Shown in pieces: positions 44,019 through 53,198 of a stretch of DNA of 64,000 bases. The stretch lies in assembly GCF_001017175.1 (NCBI RefSeq), contig NZ_LCYG01000037.1, forward strand, positions 122,586-186,585. Reading direction: 5' to 3'. This stretch comes from Microvirga vignae (GTDB taxonomy: Bacteria > Pseudomonadota > Alphaproteobacteria > Rhizobiales > Beijerinckiaceae). How positions within the stretch are numbered: position 1 is the stretch's first letter; every line of letters begins with the position of its first letter. The translations under genes were made by a program, and so were the position numbers. The notes beneath the pieces are model-generated. The model was not told the DNA's origin. It saw only the letters and a list, made by a program, of their open reading frames with translations, and did not search any database.

Positions 44019-44136
44019 GGCCGCAAGCACCGGGCTTTGGAAGCCACGATCAAGCTCCCGATATCCTGACGCTTTCCGCTTGCCTGAGTTCCCTCCTCAG
44101 TCTTTTCAGGAATTGCTGCCGCTGCCTATCATTGAA

Positions 44137-44161
44137 GGAACCCTCGCCCGAACCTGTTGTT
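44137..44161 (+). promoter_or_regulatory. Possible EcfG-type promoter upstream of cheB
   Basis: GGAAC (44137-44141), a 16-nt spacer, and TGTT (44158-44161). The -10 differs from CGTT at one base. The site is about 35 nt before the cheB start, and stress-linked control would suit the HWE kinase module. Confidence 0.35.
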
Positions 44162-44194
44162 CATTCCATATCCGGAGCATGCCGAGGACCGCTT

Positions 44195-45229
44195 ATGAGC
44201 AATCGCGACATTATCGTCATCGGGGGCTCTTCGGGAGCAACAGCTCCTCTCAAGACAATTCTGGGCGCTCTTCCCCCGGATCTGCCGGCAGCCGTATTCA
44301 TCGTGCTGCACATCCCCGCCCGCAGCATCGGCATTCTCTCGACGGTGGCGTCCGCAGCCGGTCCTCTGCCGGTTCATGCGGCGGCCGATGGAATGCACAT
44401 CGAACCTGGCAATGTCTACCTGGCGGTTCCCGATCACCATCTCATCCTGACCAAGGGACATATCCGGCTCGGTCGCGGCCCGCGGGAGAACATGGCACGC
44501 CCTGCCATCGACCCTCTGTTCCGGTCGGCGGCAGCCGCGTACGGACCCCGGGTCATCGGCGTCGTCCTGAGCGGTCTTCTCAATGACGGTGCCTCCGGCC
44601 TTGAGGCGGTCAAGCGCTGCGGAGGAGTTGCAGTCGTGCAGGATCCGGCCGACGCCATTGCGGATGAGATGCCGCGCAGTGCCCTGGAGGCCGTCACGGC
44701 CGACCTCTCGGTCCCCAGCGCCCGAATCGGCGACGTCCTGTCGGAACTTGCCCGGGAGGCGGCCGGGCCCGGAGTTCCGGTTCCACCGGACATCCGCCTG
44801 GAGGTGGACATCGCCGCCGGAGAGCGCGTGGATAGCGAGGTCGTCCGCAAATTTGCCGATCCGGCAGCCCTGACCTGCCCTTCCTGCGGGGGCAGCCTGT
44901 CGATGGTCAAGGAAGCCAAGCCTCTCCGCTTCCGGTGTCAGGTCGGGCATACGTTCACGGCCGATGTTCTAGCCAAGGAGCAGGAGAGCGCCGTCGACGA
45001 GGCGCTGCGGGTTGCCTTGCGCGTGATCGAGGAGCGGGCCGAACTTGTTTCCCGCATGGCGGAGGATGGTCGGCGGAGCGGCCGCAGGGCTGTCGCCGAA
45101 ATATACAAGGAGCGAGCCGTCGAGTACCGGCAATATGCCGACACCCTCCGCAGGGCGGTGCTGCAGTCGATGGAGCCCCTCGGATCGCAGATGGACGAGG
45201 GCGGGCAGGATCCAGGCCCGGGTGATTGA
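44195..45229 (+). CDS. CheB-type protein-glutamate methylesterase domain protein
   Basis: A 344-residue cytoplasmic protein consisting of a CheB catalytic domain without the usual N-terminal receiver. The catalytic triad is visible as Ser12 (IGGSSGA), His39 (VLHIPA) and Asp131 (LLNDGASG). After residue 225 a C-terminal part carries CPSCGGSL and FRCQVGHTF, a zinc-ribbon-like Cys/His set, then a helical tail. It starts at ATG 44195. A second CheB domain is encoded 81 nt downstream in the CheB-CheR-kinase protein. No chemoreceptor or CheA gene is near, so this is probably a sensory module separate from chemotaxis. Confidence 0.92.
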   Translation: MSNRDIIVIGGSSGATAPLKTILGALPPDLPAAVFIVLHIPARSIGILSTVASAAGPLPVHAAADGMHIEPGNVYLAVPDHHLILTKGHIRLGRGPRENMARPAIDPLFRSAAAAYGPRVIGVVLSGLLNDGASGLEAVKRCGGVAVVQDPADAIADEMPRSALEAVTADLSVPSARIGDVLSELAREAAGPGVPVPPDIRLEVDIAAGERVDSEVVRKFADPAALTCPSCGGSLSMVKEAKPLRFRCQVGHTFTADVLAKEQESAVDEALRVALRVIEERAELVSRMAEDGRRSGRRAVAEIYKERAVEYRQYADTLRRAVLQSMEPLGSQMDEGGQDPGPGD

Positions 45230-45310
45230 GTGCGGTCTTGAGGCCCCTTGGAGAGGTGGTGCAATCTTCTCTCCTGTGGCAAACCGTCTCCTGAATGGGG
45301 ATTTTCAGCA

Positions 45311-48300
45311 TTGGCCATCAAGAAGAGCAACAAGACGATACCATCCGAGGTTTCTCAGCGGGCCGGTTCGGAAGAGGCTGGTCGGAATCTGATCGTTGCG
45401 ATTGGTGCCTCCGGGGCTCACGGCCAAACCGCAGAGCACCTCCTGTCCGCCCTGAGTCTGGAGGACGACATGGCTGCCGTCCTGGTCTTCCAGCATCGGG
45501 AAGCGTTGGACGACGAGCGCTTCAAGCAAGCTCTGGCGGAGCGGGGGCGAGAACTCACCCTGGCGGCCAGTGGCACGCCCTTAGAGGCGGGCAAGCTCTA
45601 CTGGTCTGCGCCTAACACGATCCTGACCATGGAAGATGGGCACTTCCGGAGCAGGAATGCCCAGGAGGCTCCTGGTGAGCGTGGAACCATCGACAGCTTT
45701 TTCATTTCGGTCGCCCAGAATCAGGAGAAGAACGTCATCGGCGTCATTCTTGCCGGTACGGACGGTGACGGCACTCTGGGCTTCACGGCGATCAAGGAGG
45801 CCGGCGGTCTCACCCTTGCGGAAGCAACCGAAGAAGTCTCCCTCGAAGGGCTTGCCGCCAGCGCCCACCCTGCGGCCCTGGCCGACTTCGTGCTCCCTTC
45901 CGACCAACTGCCCCACCGCATTCGTCTCTACGCACGGCATCTGGTTCGTTACCAGGAGGCGGCGGACCATGCGGCCGAGACAGCCGAGGTGTCCGCCGCA
46001 CTGACCAGCATCGCCACGATCCTGCGCAACAAGACCGGTCATGATTTCCACGGCTACAAGCCCAACACGTTCTTCCGGCGTGTCCAGCGCCGCATGCAGG
46101 TCGTGCAGGCCGAGACCATCGAGGCCTACGTGGATGTGCTGCGGGCGCAGGCAGACGAGGCGCAAAACCTTTTCAACGACCTTCTGATCGGTGTCACTCA
46201 GTTCTTCCGCGACAGGCGTGAGTTCGAGCTTCTCGAGGCCCAGGTCATCCCCAAGCTCTTTGAGGGCAAGACCCGCAGCGACAGTCTTCGGATCTGGGTG
46301 CTCGGCTGCTCCACGGGCGAGGAGGCCTATTCCATCGGCATCCTCCTGCGCGAGCATATGGCCAAGCTCGACGCTGTGCCGCATGTCCAGATCTTCGCGA
46401 CCGACATCGATGGCCGAGCCCTCGCCGCGGCCCGCACCGGCCGGTACACGGAAGCCATCGCGACGGACGTCGCGCCTGAGCGGCTGGCGCGCTGGTTCGC
46501 CAAGGAGGGCAACACCTATTGCGTGGTGAAGGAGTTGCGGGAGATGTGCATCTTCTCGCAGCACAGCGTCATCAAGGACGCGCCCTTCTCGCGGCTCGAC
46601 ATGATCTCCTGCCGCAACCTGCTGATCTATCTCAACGCCGATCTCCAGGACCGGGTCATCCCGCTCTTCCATTTCGCCTTGAGACCGGGCGGCTATCTGT
46701 TCCTCGGCAACTCCGAGAACATCTCGCGCCATGCAAGGCTCTTCGCCCCGATCGATCGCGGCTTTCGCATCTTCCAGCGCCTTGAAACCGCCATGCGGGT
46801 TCTTCCCGATTTTCCGTTCACGTCAGTGGATCGGCGGCCAGCGGAGAGCCCTGCGATCGTGCGGCCTCGCATGGTGGACGGCAGCCTGCCCCAAAAAGCC
46901 GAGAGCATCGCTGAGCGCTACGCTCCCGCCTATGTCATCACGGATGGGAATTTCGACGTTCTGCACTTCTCCGGCCAGGCCGGACGTTACATCGAGCCAG
47001 CGGGAGGGGCCGCGACGCTCAACCTTCTCAACCTCGTGCATAGCGGCCTTCGTCTCGATCTGCGTGCTGCTCTGGCCAGAGCGGCGGAGGAACACCAGAC
47101 CGTGCAGGTCGACGGGCTCGTGATGGACACCAACGGCAAGCGCAAGGTGGTCGACATCGTGGTCGAGCCCATGCAGGATCAGCCGACCTCGCCAGCCGGG
47201 TTCGTCGTGATCTTCAAGGACAGCGCGGCGCGCCCGCAGGAGGAAGTCCGCGAGACATCGGGCGCCTCATCCCTCCAGAACGAGCACGTGCAGCGGCTCG
47301 AAGCGGAACTGAGGATCACCCGGGAGCGGCTTCAGGCTACCATTGAGGAGCTAGAAAGCACGAATGAGGAACTGAAATCCTCGAACGAGGAGTACCAGTC
47401 CCTCAACGAAGAGCTCCAATCGGCCAACGAGGAGCTCGAAACCTCCAAGGAGGAATTGCAGTCCGTCAACGAGGAGCTGACTACCGTCAATGGTGAACTC
47501 GCCCATCGTGTTCAGGAACTCGGGCGCTCCAACAGCGACCTGAAGAACCTGCTGGAAAGCACTCAGATCGCTACGATCTTCCTCGACAACGACCTGCGGG
47601 TGATGAACTACACCCCCGCCGTGGCCGAGATCTTCCACTTGGTCGAGACCGACATCGGCCGCCCGATTGCCCACATCAAGGCGCGCGTCAGCTATGACGA
47701 GCTCCAAGAGGATGCCCGGCGTGTGGCCCGGTCCCTGGGGAGCGTCGACCGGGAGGTTACGGACCCGACGACCGGCACGCGGTACATGGTCCGCGTTCTG
47801 CCTTATCGCAGCGTCGACAACTACATCGGCGGCACGGTCATCACATTTACCGACATGACCCCGCTCACCCGGGCCCAGCAGGCGCTACGGGAGAGTGAGG
47901 AGCGGTTCCGGGCCATCGTCACCCAGGCCACCATCGGTATCGCCGAGACGCGCGACGGTGCCCTTACCTACGTCAATGACCGCTACTGCGCCATAATGGC
48001 GCGCGGCTCCGAGGTGCTCATCGGCAGGCCCTTGAGGGAGATCATCCATCCCGAAGATGCCGAACGGAATGCGGCTCTGCTCGAGCGTCTGCATGCCACC
48101 GGCGAGCCATTCGTCGTCGATACCCGGTATGTTCGGCCGGATGGATCCATCGTCTGGGCCCTGACCAGCGTCAGCCCGATCCGGGATGCTGGAGGGAGTA
48201 TCGTGGGCGGCTCGGTCGCCTGCATTGATATCTCCGATCGCAAGCAGGCCGAGGAGGCGCTTCGCGCGAGCGAGCGCAACACCAAGATGCTTCTGGCAGA

Positions 48301-48958
48301 GTTGCAGCACCGGGTCCGCAACACCTTGGCCGTGGTACGGTCGATCACCAGGCGAACGGCGGCGACAAGCGAGACGGTCGAGGATTATGCCATGCACCTC
48401 GAAGGGCGCATCGAAGCCTTTGCCCGCACCCAAGCCATGGCAACCCGAGTTCCCGATGCCGGGGTCGATCTGGAGGAACTCATACGAGAGGAATTGCTCT
48501 CCCTTACGGTCCGAGATGACGAAAAGGCTCATGTCGACGGGCCGCCCGTGCGCCTGCGGTCCAAGACGGCCGATTCCATCGGACTGGCCGTCCACGAGTT
48601 GGCAACCAATGCTCTCAAATACGGTGCCCTGTCCGAGGACAGCGGCCACATTGACGTGATCTGGAGGATCGACGGAGCCGACGGGAACCGCAGTCTCAAG
48701 CTGGAGTGGCGGGAGAGCGGTGTGCGCATTGCAGGCGTGGCACCCCGGCGACGGGGCTTCGGCTCCGAACTTATCGAGCGGATCCTTCGTTATGAACTGG
48801 ATGCAGAGACGGAGCTGGAGTTCACGCCCGGCGGCGTGCGCTGCATCATCGAGGTGCCTCTCAACGATCAGAACGCCGCGTTCGACGCCGCGCGGCAAAG
48901 GCGCCGATCCGGCACGGAGGCCAAGGGTGATGAGCGCAACCAGCGACGTGAGAGCTGA
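45311..48958 (+). CDS. CheB-CheR-PAS-HWE histidine kinase fusion
   Basis: About 1215 residues, cytoplasmic. Domains in order: CheB-like methylesterase (5-180, Ser in IGASGAHG, His in VFQHRE, Asp in AGTDGDGTLG); CheR methyltransferase (200-460, VTQFFRDRREF, GCSTGEEAYSIG, ATDIDGRAL); PAS-like region (530-640); a long heptad coiled coil of repeated SxNEEL units (662-745); two PAS domains (750-990); and an HWE/HisKA_2 kinase with His1000 in ELQHRVRNTLAVVRSI and HELATNALKYGALS. No ATG lies near the N-terminus. TTG 45311 after GGGGA is my choice and TTG 45248 is the alternative. It overlaps the receiver gene by 29 nt. Confidence 0.9.
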   Translation: MAIKKSNKTIPSEVSQRAGSEEAGRNLIVAIGASGAHGQTAEHLLSALSLEDDMAAVLVFQHREALDDERFKQALAERGRELTLAASGTPLEAGKLYWSAPNTILTMEDGHFRSRNAQEAPGERGTIDSFFISVAQNQEKNVIGVILAGTDGDGTLGFTAIKEAGGLTLAEATEEVSLEGLAASAHPAALADFVLPSDQLPHRIRLYARHLVRYQEAADHAAETAEVSAALTSIATILRNKTGHDFHGYKPNTFFRRVQRRMQVVQAETIEAYVDVLRAQADEAQNLFNDLLIGVTQFFRDRREFELLEAQVIPKLFEGKTRSDSLRIWVLGCSTGEEAYSIGILLREHMAKLDAVPHVQIFATDIDGRALAAARTGRYTEAIATDVAPERLARWFAKEGNTYCVVKELREMCIFSQHSVIKDAPFSRLDMISCRNLLIYLNADLQDRVIPLFHFALRPGGYLFLGNSENISRHARLFAPIDRGFRIFQRLETAMRVLPDFPFTSVDRRPAESPAIVRPRMVDGSLPQKAESIAERYAPAYVITDGNFDVLHFSGQAGRYIEPAGGAATLNLLNLVHSGLRLDLRAALARAAEEHQTVQVDGLVMDTNGKRKVVDIVVEPMQDQPTSPAGFVVIFKDSAARPQEEVRETSGASSLQNEHVQRLEAELRITRERLQATIEELESTNEELKSSNEEYQSLNEELQSANEELETSKEELQSVNEELTTVNGELAHRVQELGRSNSDLKNLLESTQIATIFLDNDLRVMNYTPAVAEIFHLVETDIGRPIAHIKARVSYDELQEDARRVARSLGSVDREVTDPTTGTRYMVRVLPYRSVDNYIGGTVITFTDMTPLTRAQQALRESEERFRAIVTQATIGIAETRDGALTYVNDRYCAIMARGSEVLIGRPLREIIHPEDAERNAALLERLHATGEPFVVDTRYVRPDGSIVWALTSVSPIRDAGGSIVGGSVACIDISDRKQAEEALRASERNTKMLLAELQHRVRNTLAVVRSITRRTAATSETVEDYAMHLEGRIEAFARTQAMATRVPDAGVDLEELIREELLSLTVRDDEKAHVDGPPVRLRSKTADSIGLAVHELATNALKYGALSEDSGHIDVIWRIDGADGNRSLKLEWRESGVRIAGVAPRRRGFGSELIERILRYELDAETELEFTPGGVRCIIEVPLNDQNAAFDAARQRRRSGTEAKGDERNQRRES

Positions 48959-49325
48959 CAAGCCTGACCTGACCGGCTGCCGGGTCCTCCTGGTCGAGGA
49001 CGAATACTATATCGCCGACGATCTCTGCCGGGCTCTCGAAGGATGCGGCGCCGAAGTCGTCGGCCCGGTGCCCAGCCTGGCGAAGGCTTTGCCACTGGCC
49101 GATAACGAGAGCCTCACCTGCGCTGTATTGGATATCAATCTGCGTGGCGAGAGCGGCCTCATGGTCGCGGAAGCGCTCCACCGGCGCAACGTGCCGTTCG
49201 TCTACTCCACCGGCTACGACAGTTCGACCGTCCCGGATGCTCTCAAGGGAGCAGCGCACCTGGAGAAGCCATTCCGAGAGGAGGAGTTGCTGCGCGCAGT
49301 CGGTCAGATCGTCCGCCAGCAATGA
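48930..49325 (+). CDS. Single-domain response regulator
   Basis: A 131-residue stand-alone receiver: acidic pair in LLVEDEYYIADD (about 20-31), phosphoacceptor Asp68 in AVLDINLRGESG, Thr/Ser in YSTGYDS and Lys in LEKPFREEEL. It has no output domain. Its ATG lies inside the 3' end of the HWE kinase gene after AAGGG, so it is the natural phosphorylation partner. In alphaproteobacteria such receivers often modulate the general stress response or act as phosphate sinks. Confidence 0.93.
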   Translation: MSATSDVRADKPDLTGCRVLLVEDEYYIADDLCRALEGCGAEVVGPVPSLAKALPLADNESLTCAVLDINLRGESGLMVAEALHRRNVPFVYSTGYDSSTVPDALKGAAHLEKPFREEELLRAVGQIVRQQ

Positions 49326-49333
49326 TGCTTGAC

Positions 49334-49355
49334 GAGCGCGGAGCTTACGGCGCTC
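49334..49355. terminator. Hairpin between the receiver gene and the convergent small gene
   Basis: GAGCGC and GCGCTC are perfect arms around a 10-nt loop, 8 nt after the receiver stop, followed by CTGTTTC. It could end transcription from both sides. Confidence 0.45.
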
Positions 49356-49421
49356 CTGTTTCAGGAAAAGCGTGAACCGAACATCGCGGTTTTCAGGCGA
49401 GCCTTGGAATGGCAACAAGCC

Positions 49422-49619
49422 TCAGCCGTACAGCTGTTTGCCCTTCCTGAAGGGCTTCGGGTTCGGGCTTGGCTCGGCAGGTCGCGGGTGCTGTGATGCC
49501 ACAAGGGCATCGGTTTCCCTGAGCACCCGGTATGACTGCGCCAGCACCTCACGGGAGTTCTGGATGACCTGTGCGTCATACTCGGCGCGCGTCACCGGTG
49601 TCTTCGGAGCATTCGCCAT
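49422..49619 (-). CDS. Small conserved-type protein of unknown function
   Basis: Sixty-five residues with a central helix (RAEYDAQVIQNSREVLAQSYRVLRETDALV) and a Pro/Lys-rich tail ending KPFRKGKQLYG. The ATG at 49619 follows GAGGAG with 7-nt spacing, good evidence for translation. No family function recognised. It converges on the receiver gene. Confidence 0.55.
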   Translation of the reverse strand: MANAPKTPVTRAEYDAQVIQNSREVLAQSYRVLRETDALVASQHPRPAEPSPNPKPFRKGKQLYG

Positions 49620-50033
49620 GATGGCGCTCCTCGGCTTCGCAGGCGGGAGCGCACGTCTCTCTCAGCCACCAGCGCCTATGGGTTCGGATCGGCTGGTGAT
49701 ACAGGCCAACGGATCAGGTCCGGTCTTGTTCAAGCGAGGCTGCGCAATTGCACTAACGGGCCTTATGGGATGCGGTCCTTCTATGGGATCGTGTCATATG
49801 CAAGTCATATGCAAGCCGTGTTGCTGCCCCGTCGGACCTCCACATAAATTCCATAAGCGGACTTCGGAGATATGTCTGAAGGTGACAGCTCCCATCGTTC
49901 AGTCTGTGTGGAAGAGAGCTGTGCACATTATTCCGGGTGATGGATGCGAGGTGATGGCTCCGCTTTGAGCATAGCTTTAAGATCGACCGCGCCAGCTATC
50001 CGCCTGCTGTTCCCTTGCTCCTGAGGAGGTCGA
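49620..50033. other. Intergenic region, no gene seen
   Basis: About 414 nt between the small minus gene and the BtuF-like gene. No B12-riboswitch core such as a B12 box could be found by eye before the BtuF-like gene. It contains the short tandem repeat at 49793-49814. Confidence 0.5.
49793..49814 (+). repeat. Tandem 11-bp repeat
   Basis: GTCATATGCAA occurs twice in direct contact; each copy contains the palindrome CATATG. One helical turn per unit suggests a possible tandem protein site, or simple slippage. Confidence 0.6.
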
Positions 50034-50819
50034 GTGAATCGCTTTCCGCCATCCCGGATCGTCTGCCTCACGGAGGAGACAGTCGAGACCCTCTACCTGC
50101 TGGGCCAGCAGGATCGCATCGTGGGCGTCTCCGGCTACGCCGTGCGGCCGCCGCAGGTCCGGCGGGAAAAGCCCCGGGTCTCGGCCTTCACCTCGGCCGA
50201 CATCCCGGCCATCCTCGCGCTCGGGCCTGACCTTGTTCTCACCTTCTCCGATCTCCAGGCGGAGATCGCAGCCGATCTGATCCGCGCCGGCATTGCCGTG
50301 CATGCCTTCAACCAGCGAGGCGTGGCGGGCATCCTGGCGATGATCCGCACTCTGGGCGCCCTCGTCGGCGTTCCCGACAAGGCCGAGGCTCTGACGCAAC
50401 ACTACGAGGAGCGGATCCGCACGATCTCGGAACAGCTCGCCGACGGCCCGAGGCCACGGGTCTATTTCGAGGAATGGGACGATCCGCTGATCAGCGGGAT
50501 CGGATGGGTCTCCGAACTGATTGGGATCGCGGGCGGCGACGATGTCTTCACGGAGCTCCGGAATGCTCAGGCAGCCAGGGACCGCATCGTCACCCCGGAG
50601 GCGGTGATCGCAGCGGCGCCAGACGTCATCCTCGCGTCTTGGTGCGGGAAGAAGGTTGTGCCGGACCGGATCCGCCAAAGGCCCGGCTGGGACGGGATCC
50701 CTGCGGTACGGAACGGACGCATCATCGAGATCAAGTCGCCCCTGATCCTCCAGCCTGGGCCAGCCGCCCTGACGGACGGGCTCGATGCCATCGTGGCGGC
50801 TCTCGCCGGAAGGAGATGA
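50034..50819 (+). CDS. BtuF-like cobalamin/metal-chelate binding protein lacking a signal peptide
   Basis: A 261-residue TroA/BtuF-fold protein. PPSRIVCLTEETVETLYLLGQQDRIVGVSGY at the N-terminus, LALGPDLVLTFSDLQ in mid-N-lobe, and the C-lobe WVSELIGIAGGDDVF and VIAAAPDVILASWCGKK are characteristic. It starts at GTG 50034 after GAGGAGG, with no signal peptide, so it is predicted to be cytoplasmic. No BtuC/BtuD genes are adjacent. Such orphan, signal-less homologues are commonly annotated as cobalamin-binding protein; their ligand is not certain. A palindrome GGGCGATCGCCC lies at 50831-50842, just after the stop. Confidence 0.85.
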   Translation: MNRFPPSRIVCLTEETVETLYLLGQQDRIVGVSGYAVRPPQVRREKPRVSAFTSADIPAILALGPDLVLTFSDLQAEIAADLIRAGIAVHAFNQRGVAGILAMIRTLGALVGVPDKAEALTQHYEERIRTISEQLADGPRPRVYFEEWDDPLISGIGWVSELIGIAGGDDVFTELRNAQAARDRIVTPEAVIAAAPDVILASWCGKKVVPDRIRQRPGWDGIPAVRNGRIIEIKSPLILQPGPAALTDGLDAIVAALAGRR

Positions 50820-51089
50820 ACTTGGTCCTTGGGCGATCGCCCGAGAGTGCCGGACGCTTGAGCGTGGCGCGATACCTGAAAGGCTGACGCGTTGGCGACA
50901 ATCTCGTGTTCTGACCGACCGCCACGAACCAAGGTCCGGAGTCGGGCCTCGAGCCGTCGCAAGACAAACGACCGACAATGGCCGATTGGAGACCTTCAGC
51001 TCAGTCTTCCGGAAGTTCGGTTTAGGTCGGCCCCGTGCCGATTGCGGCCATAGGGATTGCCCGTGCAGAATAGGCGAATGATCGAGTGA

Positions 51090-51950
51090 TCACAGTCCTT
51101 CCGACGATCGTATAAGCTCGTACTCCCGCCGAATGGTTCCCTTGCCATAGGTCCGCTCCAGACGGCGCACGGTGAAGTGCCCCCGGGCCAGTGTCTGAAA
51201 GTGATCGACGAAGGCGGCGTTGACGGCCGCGCCGCCGATCGCCCCGAGCACTGGTATGGCTTGGGCGGCGACCTTCTGCGAGACCACCACGCCGAAGCGG
51301 GATCCGATCTGGGCCAGCAGGCGCACGATGGCCGACGCACTCTCGTCGACAACACCGCGCCCGGCTATCTGCTGCAGGGCGCGGGTGACGGACTTCGCCA
51401 TCGCGGCTCGCACGGCGAAGTAGCCGGCCTCGTGCAGGTTGTCGGAGCCGGTGCGCCCGCCCAGGGCGAAGACCTGGAGACAGGCCAATGCCGTTTCGGA
51501 ATCCTGAAGATCCTCGCCCTCGCTCCGGGCGATCCGGGCAATAGACCGCAGCATAATCGTGGTCGAGATCGGGAGCTCCACCAGGACCGCCGACGCTCCC
51601 AGCGCGCCACCCATGGCACCCGACAGGATCGCGAGCATCTTGTGGACGCGGGTTTCGGGATCGCTGCCCTCATTCGGGATCGTCCGGAGCGCATACCGAA
51701 GCGCGCGGGTGAGCGCCGCCTGCGTTGCCTTCGAGATCATGTTGGACGCCACCTGGGGAAGAGCCTGCCCAAGCAGCTCGATCGGCCGCCCCGCGAGAGC
51801 CGACAGACGGGCCACGTAGCTCGGCCCCTCAAGCGCGAGGACGGCCTGCCGCAAGGCTTCGCGATCCTCCTCGGAGAGAGCGATCTCTGGTGGCGCGGCG
51901 CGGCCGGTGGACGCCGCGATCGGCTCCTGACGGTGAAGTTCCTGGCTCAT
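51090..51950 (-). CDS. EcsC family protein
   Basis: A 286-residue protein matching the EcsC family: EREAL-type N-terminal helix, ATQAALTRALRYALRTIP, then GGALGASAVLVELPISTTIMLRSIARIARSEGEDL and CLQVFALGGR, and the C-terminal VLGAIGGAAVNAAFVDHFQTLARGHFTVRRLERTYG. Glycine/alanine-rich hydrophobic segments suggest membrane association. EcsC takes its name from the Bacillus ecs operon; the molecular role is not settled. Monocistronic on the minus strand. Confidence 0.88.
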   Translation of the reverse strand: MSQELHRQEPIAASTGRAAPPEIALSEEDREALRQAVLALEGPSYVARLSALAGRPIELLGQALPQVASNMISKATQAALTRALRYALRTIPNEGSDPETRVHKMLAILSGAMGGALGASAVLVELPISTTIMLRSIARIARSEGEDLQDSETALACLQVFALGGRTGSDNLHEAGYFAVRAAMAKSVTRALQQIAGRGVVDESASAIVRLLAQIGSRFGVVVSQKVAAQAIPVLGAIGGAAVNAAFVDHFQTLARGHFTVRRLERTYGKGTIRREYELIRSSEGL

Positions 51951-52155
51951 GTAATCTATCTGGGATCCGGAGCCGTCGCTGACAGTCCTGACCTAAAGCA
52001 TCGCGGCCGGCAAGTCGCTGTCATATAGCCTGCGGAACACGCACTCGCATCCGGCAACAGGCCAGCGGGCACATGAGCCGCACTTGCAGGCCGTAGATAG
52101 ACCGGATGTCCTTCCTGGGCGGGGCGCACCCTCCAGACCCGCGCTGCCGGGATGA

Positions 52156-52776
52156 TCAGAGACCCTGGATCCAGGCCTTCGCGAGGCCCGCATCGGCCTG
52201 GGACAGGCCGTGCCCGGCCGGGAGCATCTGATGCTGCACCGCCGCCCCGGCACTCCGCAGCAGGGAAGCGAGGCGTTTGGCGTTGTCGGCCGGCACGACG
52301 GGGTCGTAGGCGCCCGAGAGGATGAGGACCGGTTTCTCCGCCAAGTCAACGGAAGGCGGCTCCTGCAGCGGCACCATCGCCCGGATCAAAACCGCCCCGG
52401 ACAGCGCCTGCGGCCGCAGCTGGAGCACGGCCGCGGCGATGTTGGCGCCGTTCGAGAAGCCCACCGCCACGGGCGCGGCCAGGCCATAGGCCTCGCGCGC
52501 TTCGGCGATGAAATCGGCCAGCTCATGGGCGCGGCAGCTCACGTCATCCTCGTCGAAGACGCCGTCCGCCAGGCGGCGGAAGAAGCGTGGCATGCCGCCT
52601 TCCAGCACCTTGCCGCGCGGCGACACATGAGCGGAGTTCGGGGAGAGCATGCGCCCGAGCGGCAGCAGGTCGTCCTCGTTACCGCCAGTGCCGTGCAGCA
52701 GCAGGAGCGGCGGCCGCTCGGACTCGGAAGCTGGCTTGAAGCGGTGGATGAAGGACAGTCCAGTCATGGTGGTCAC
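52156..52776 (-). CDS. Alpha/beta hydrolase (phospholipase/carboxylesterase type)
   Basis: A 206-residue serine hydrolase with the catalytic triad Ser108 (GFSNGA), Asp158 (SGAYDPVVP) and His189 (PAGHGLS). LLLLHGTGGNEDDLLPLGRML forms the oxyanion region. It resembles MhqD/YpfH-like carboxylesterases that are often linked to quinone or electrophile stress. The substrate is unknown. It is intact, cytoplasmic and apparently monocistronic. Confidence 0.9.
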   Translation of the reverse strand: MTTMTGLSFIHRFKPASESERPPLLLLHGTGGNEDDLLPLGRMLSPNSAHVSPRGKVLEGGMPRFFRRLADGVFDEDDVSCRAHELADFIAEAREAYGLAAPVAVGFSNGANIAAAVLQLRPQALSGAVLIRAMVPLQEPPSVDLAEKPVLILSGAYDPVVPADNAKRLASLLRSAGAAVQHQMLPAGHGLSQADAGLAKAWIQGL

Positions 52777-53198
52777 GGCGGATCTCCTGGAGGGGCTTCG
52801 CGGCCCTCCGGGCTGGGATCGGGAACGCCCGCCTCAAGGGCTCAAGTCCACGCAGGGCGGGTCGAGGAAGCAGGATCAGGCGACCTTCGCCACGACGGCC
52901 TCGATGGCGGACGGTTCGGCTCATGGAAGTGGGGCAACCCAGCATCCGGCCAAGCGATGGCGCAGAGGCTGGAGCGAGCCGGATAGACGGTGGCAAGACC
53001 GGTCCGTCATCGCTGATGATCACCAAACGTCCGATTTGCAGATCGAAGCTGACCAAGATGGAACCTATCCGATGTTCCGATGCCGTTGATCAGCTGCGTA
53101 GCGGGCGCTTATCAAGCGCCCAGGATACAGGATGCATCGGTCGCAGCCTCAAGCCTGCCAGGGAGCGATTTGGCCGCTTCCGCACGGGATTATGGAGC
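52777..53198. other. Intergenic region, no gene seen
   Basis: About 422 nt between the hydrolase start and the end of the SDR gene. The hairpin at 53103-53121 is the only structure noticed. Confidence 0.5.
53103..53121 (-). terminator. Hairpin downstream of the SDR-thiolase operon
   Basis: GGGCGCTT and AAGCGCCC are perfect 8-bp arms around ATC, about 80 nt beyond the SDR stop on the minus strand. Compact and GC-rich but without a U-tract. Confidence 0.5.

Noticed and set aside
50831..50842. Palindrome GGGCGATCGCCC, containing the HIP1-like octamer GCGATCGC
   Set aside because: Only one copy was noticed, and GATC-centred GC palindromes are expected in such DNA; no functional reading is justified.
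49977..50978. 333-codon minus-strand frame opposite the BtuF-like gene
   Set aside because: The plus-strand frame has clear BtuF/TroA motifs and a GAGGAGG site; the minus frame has neither.
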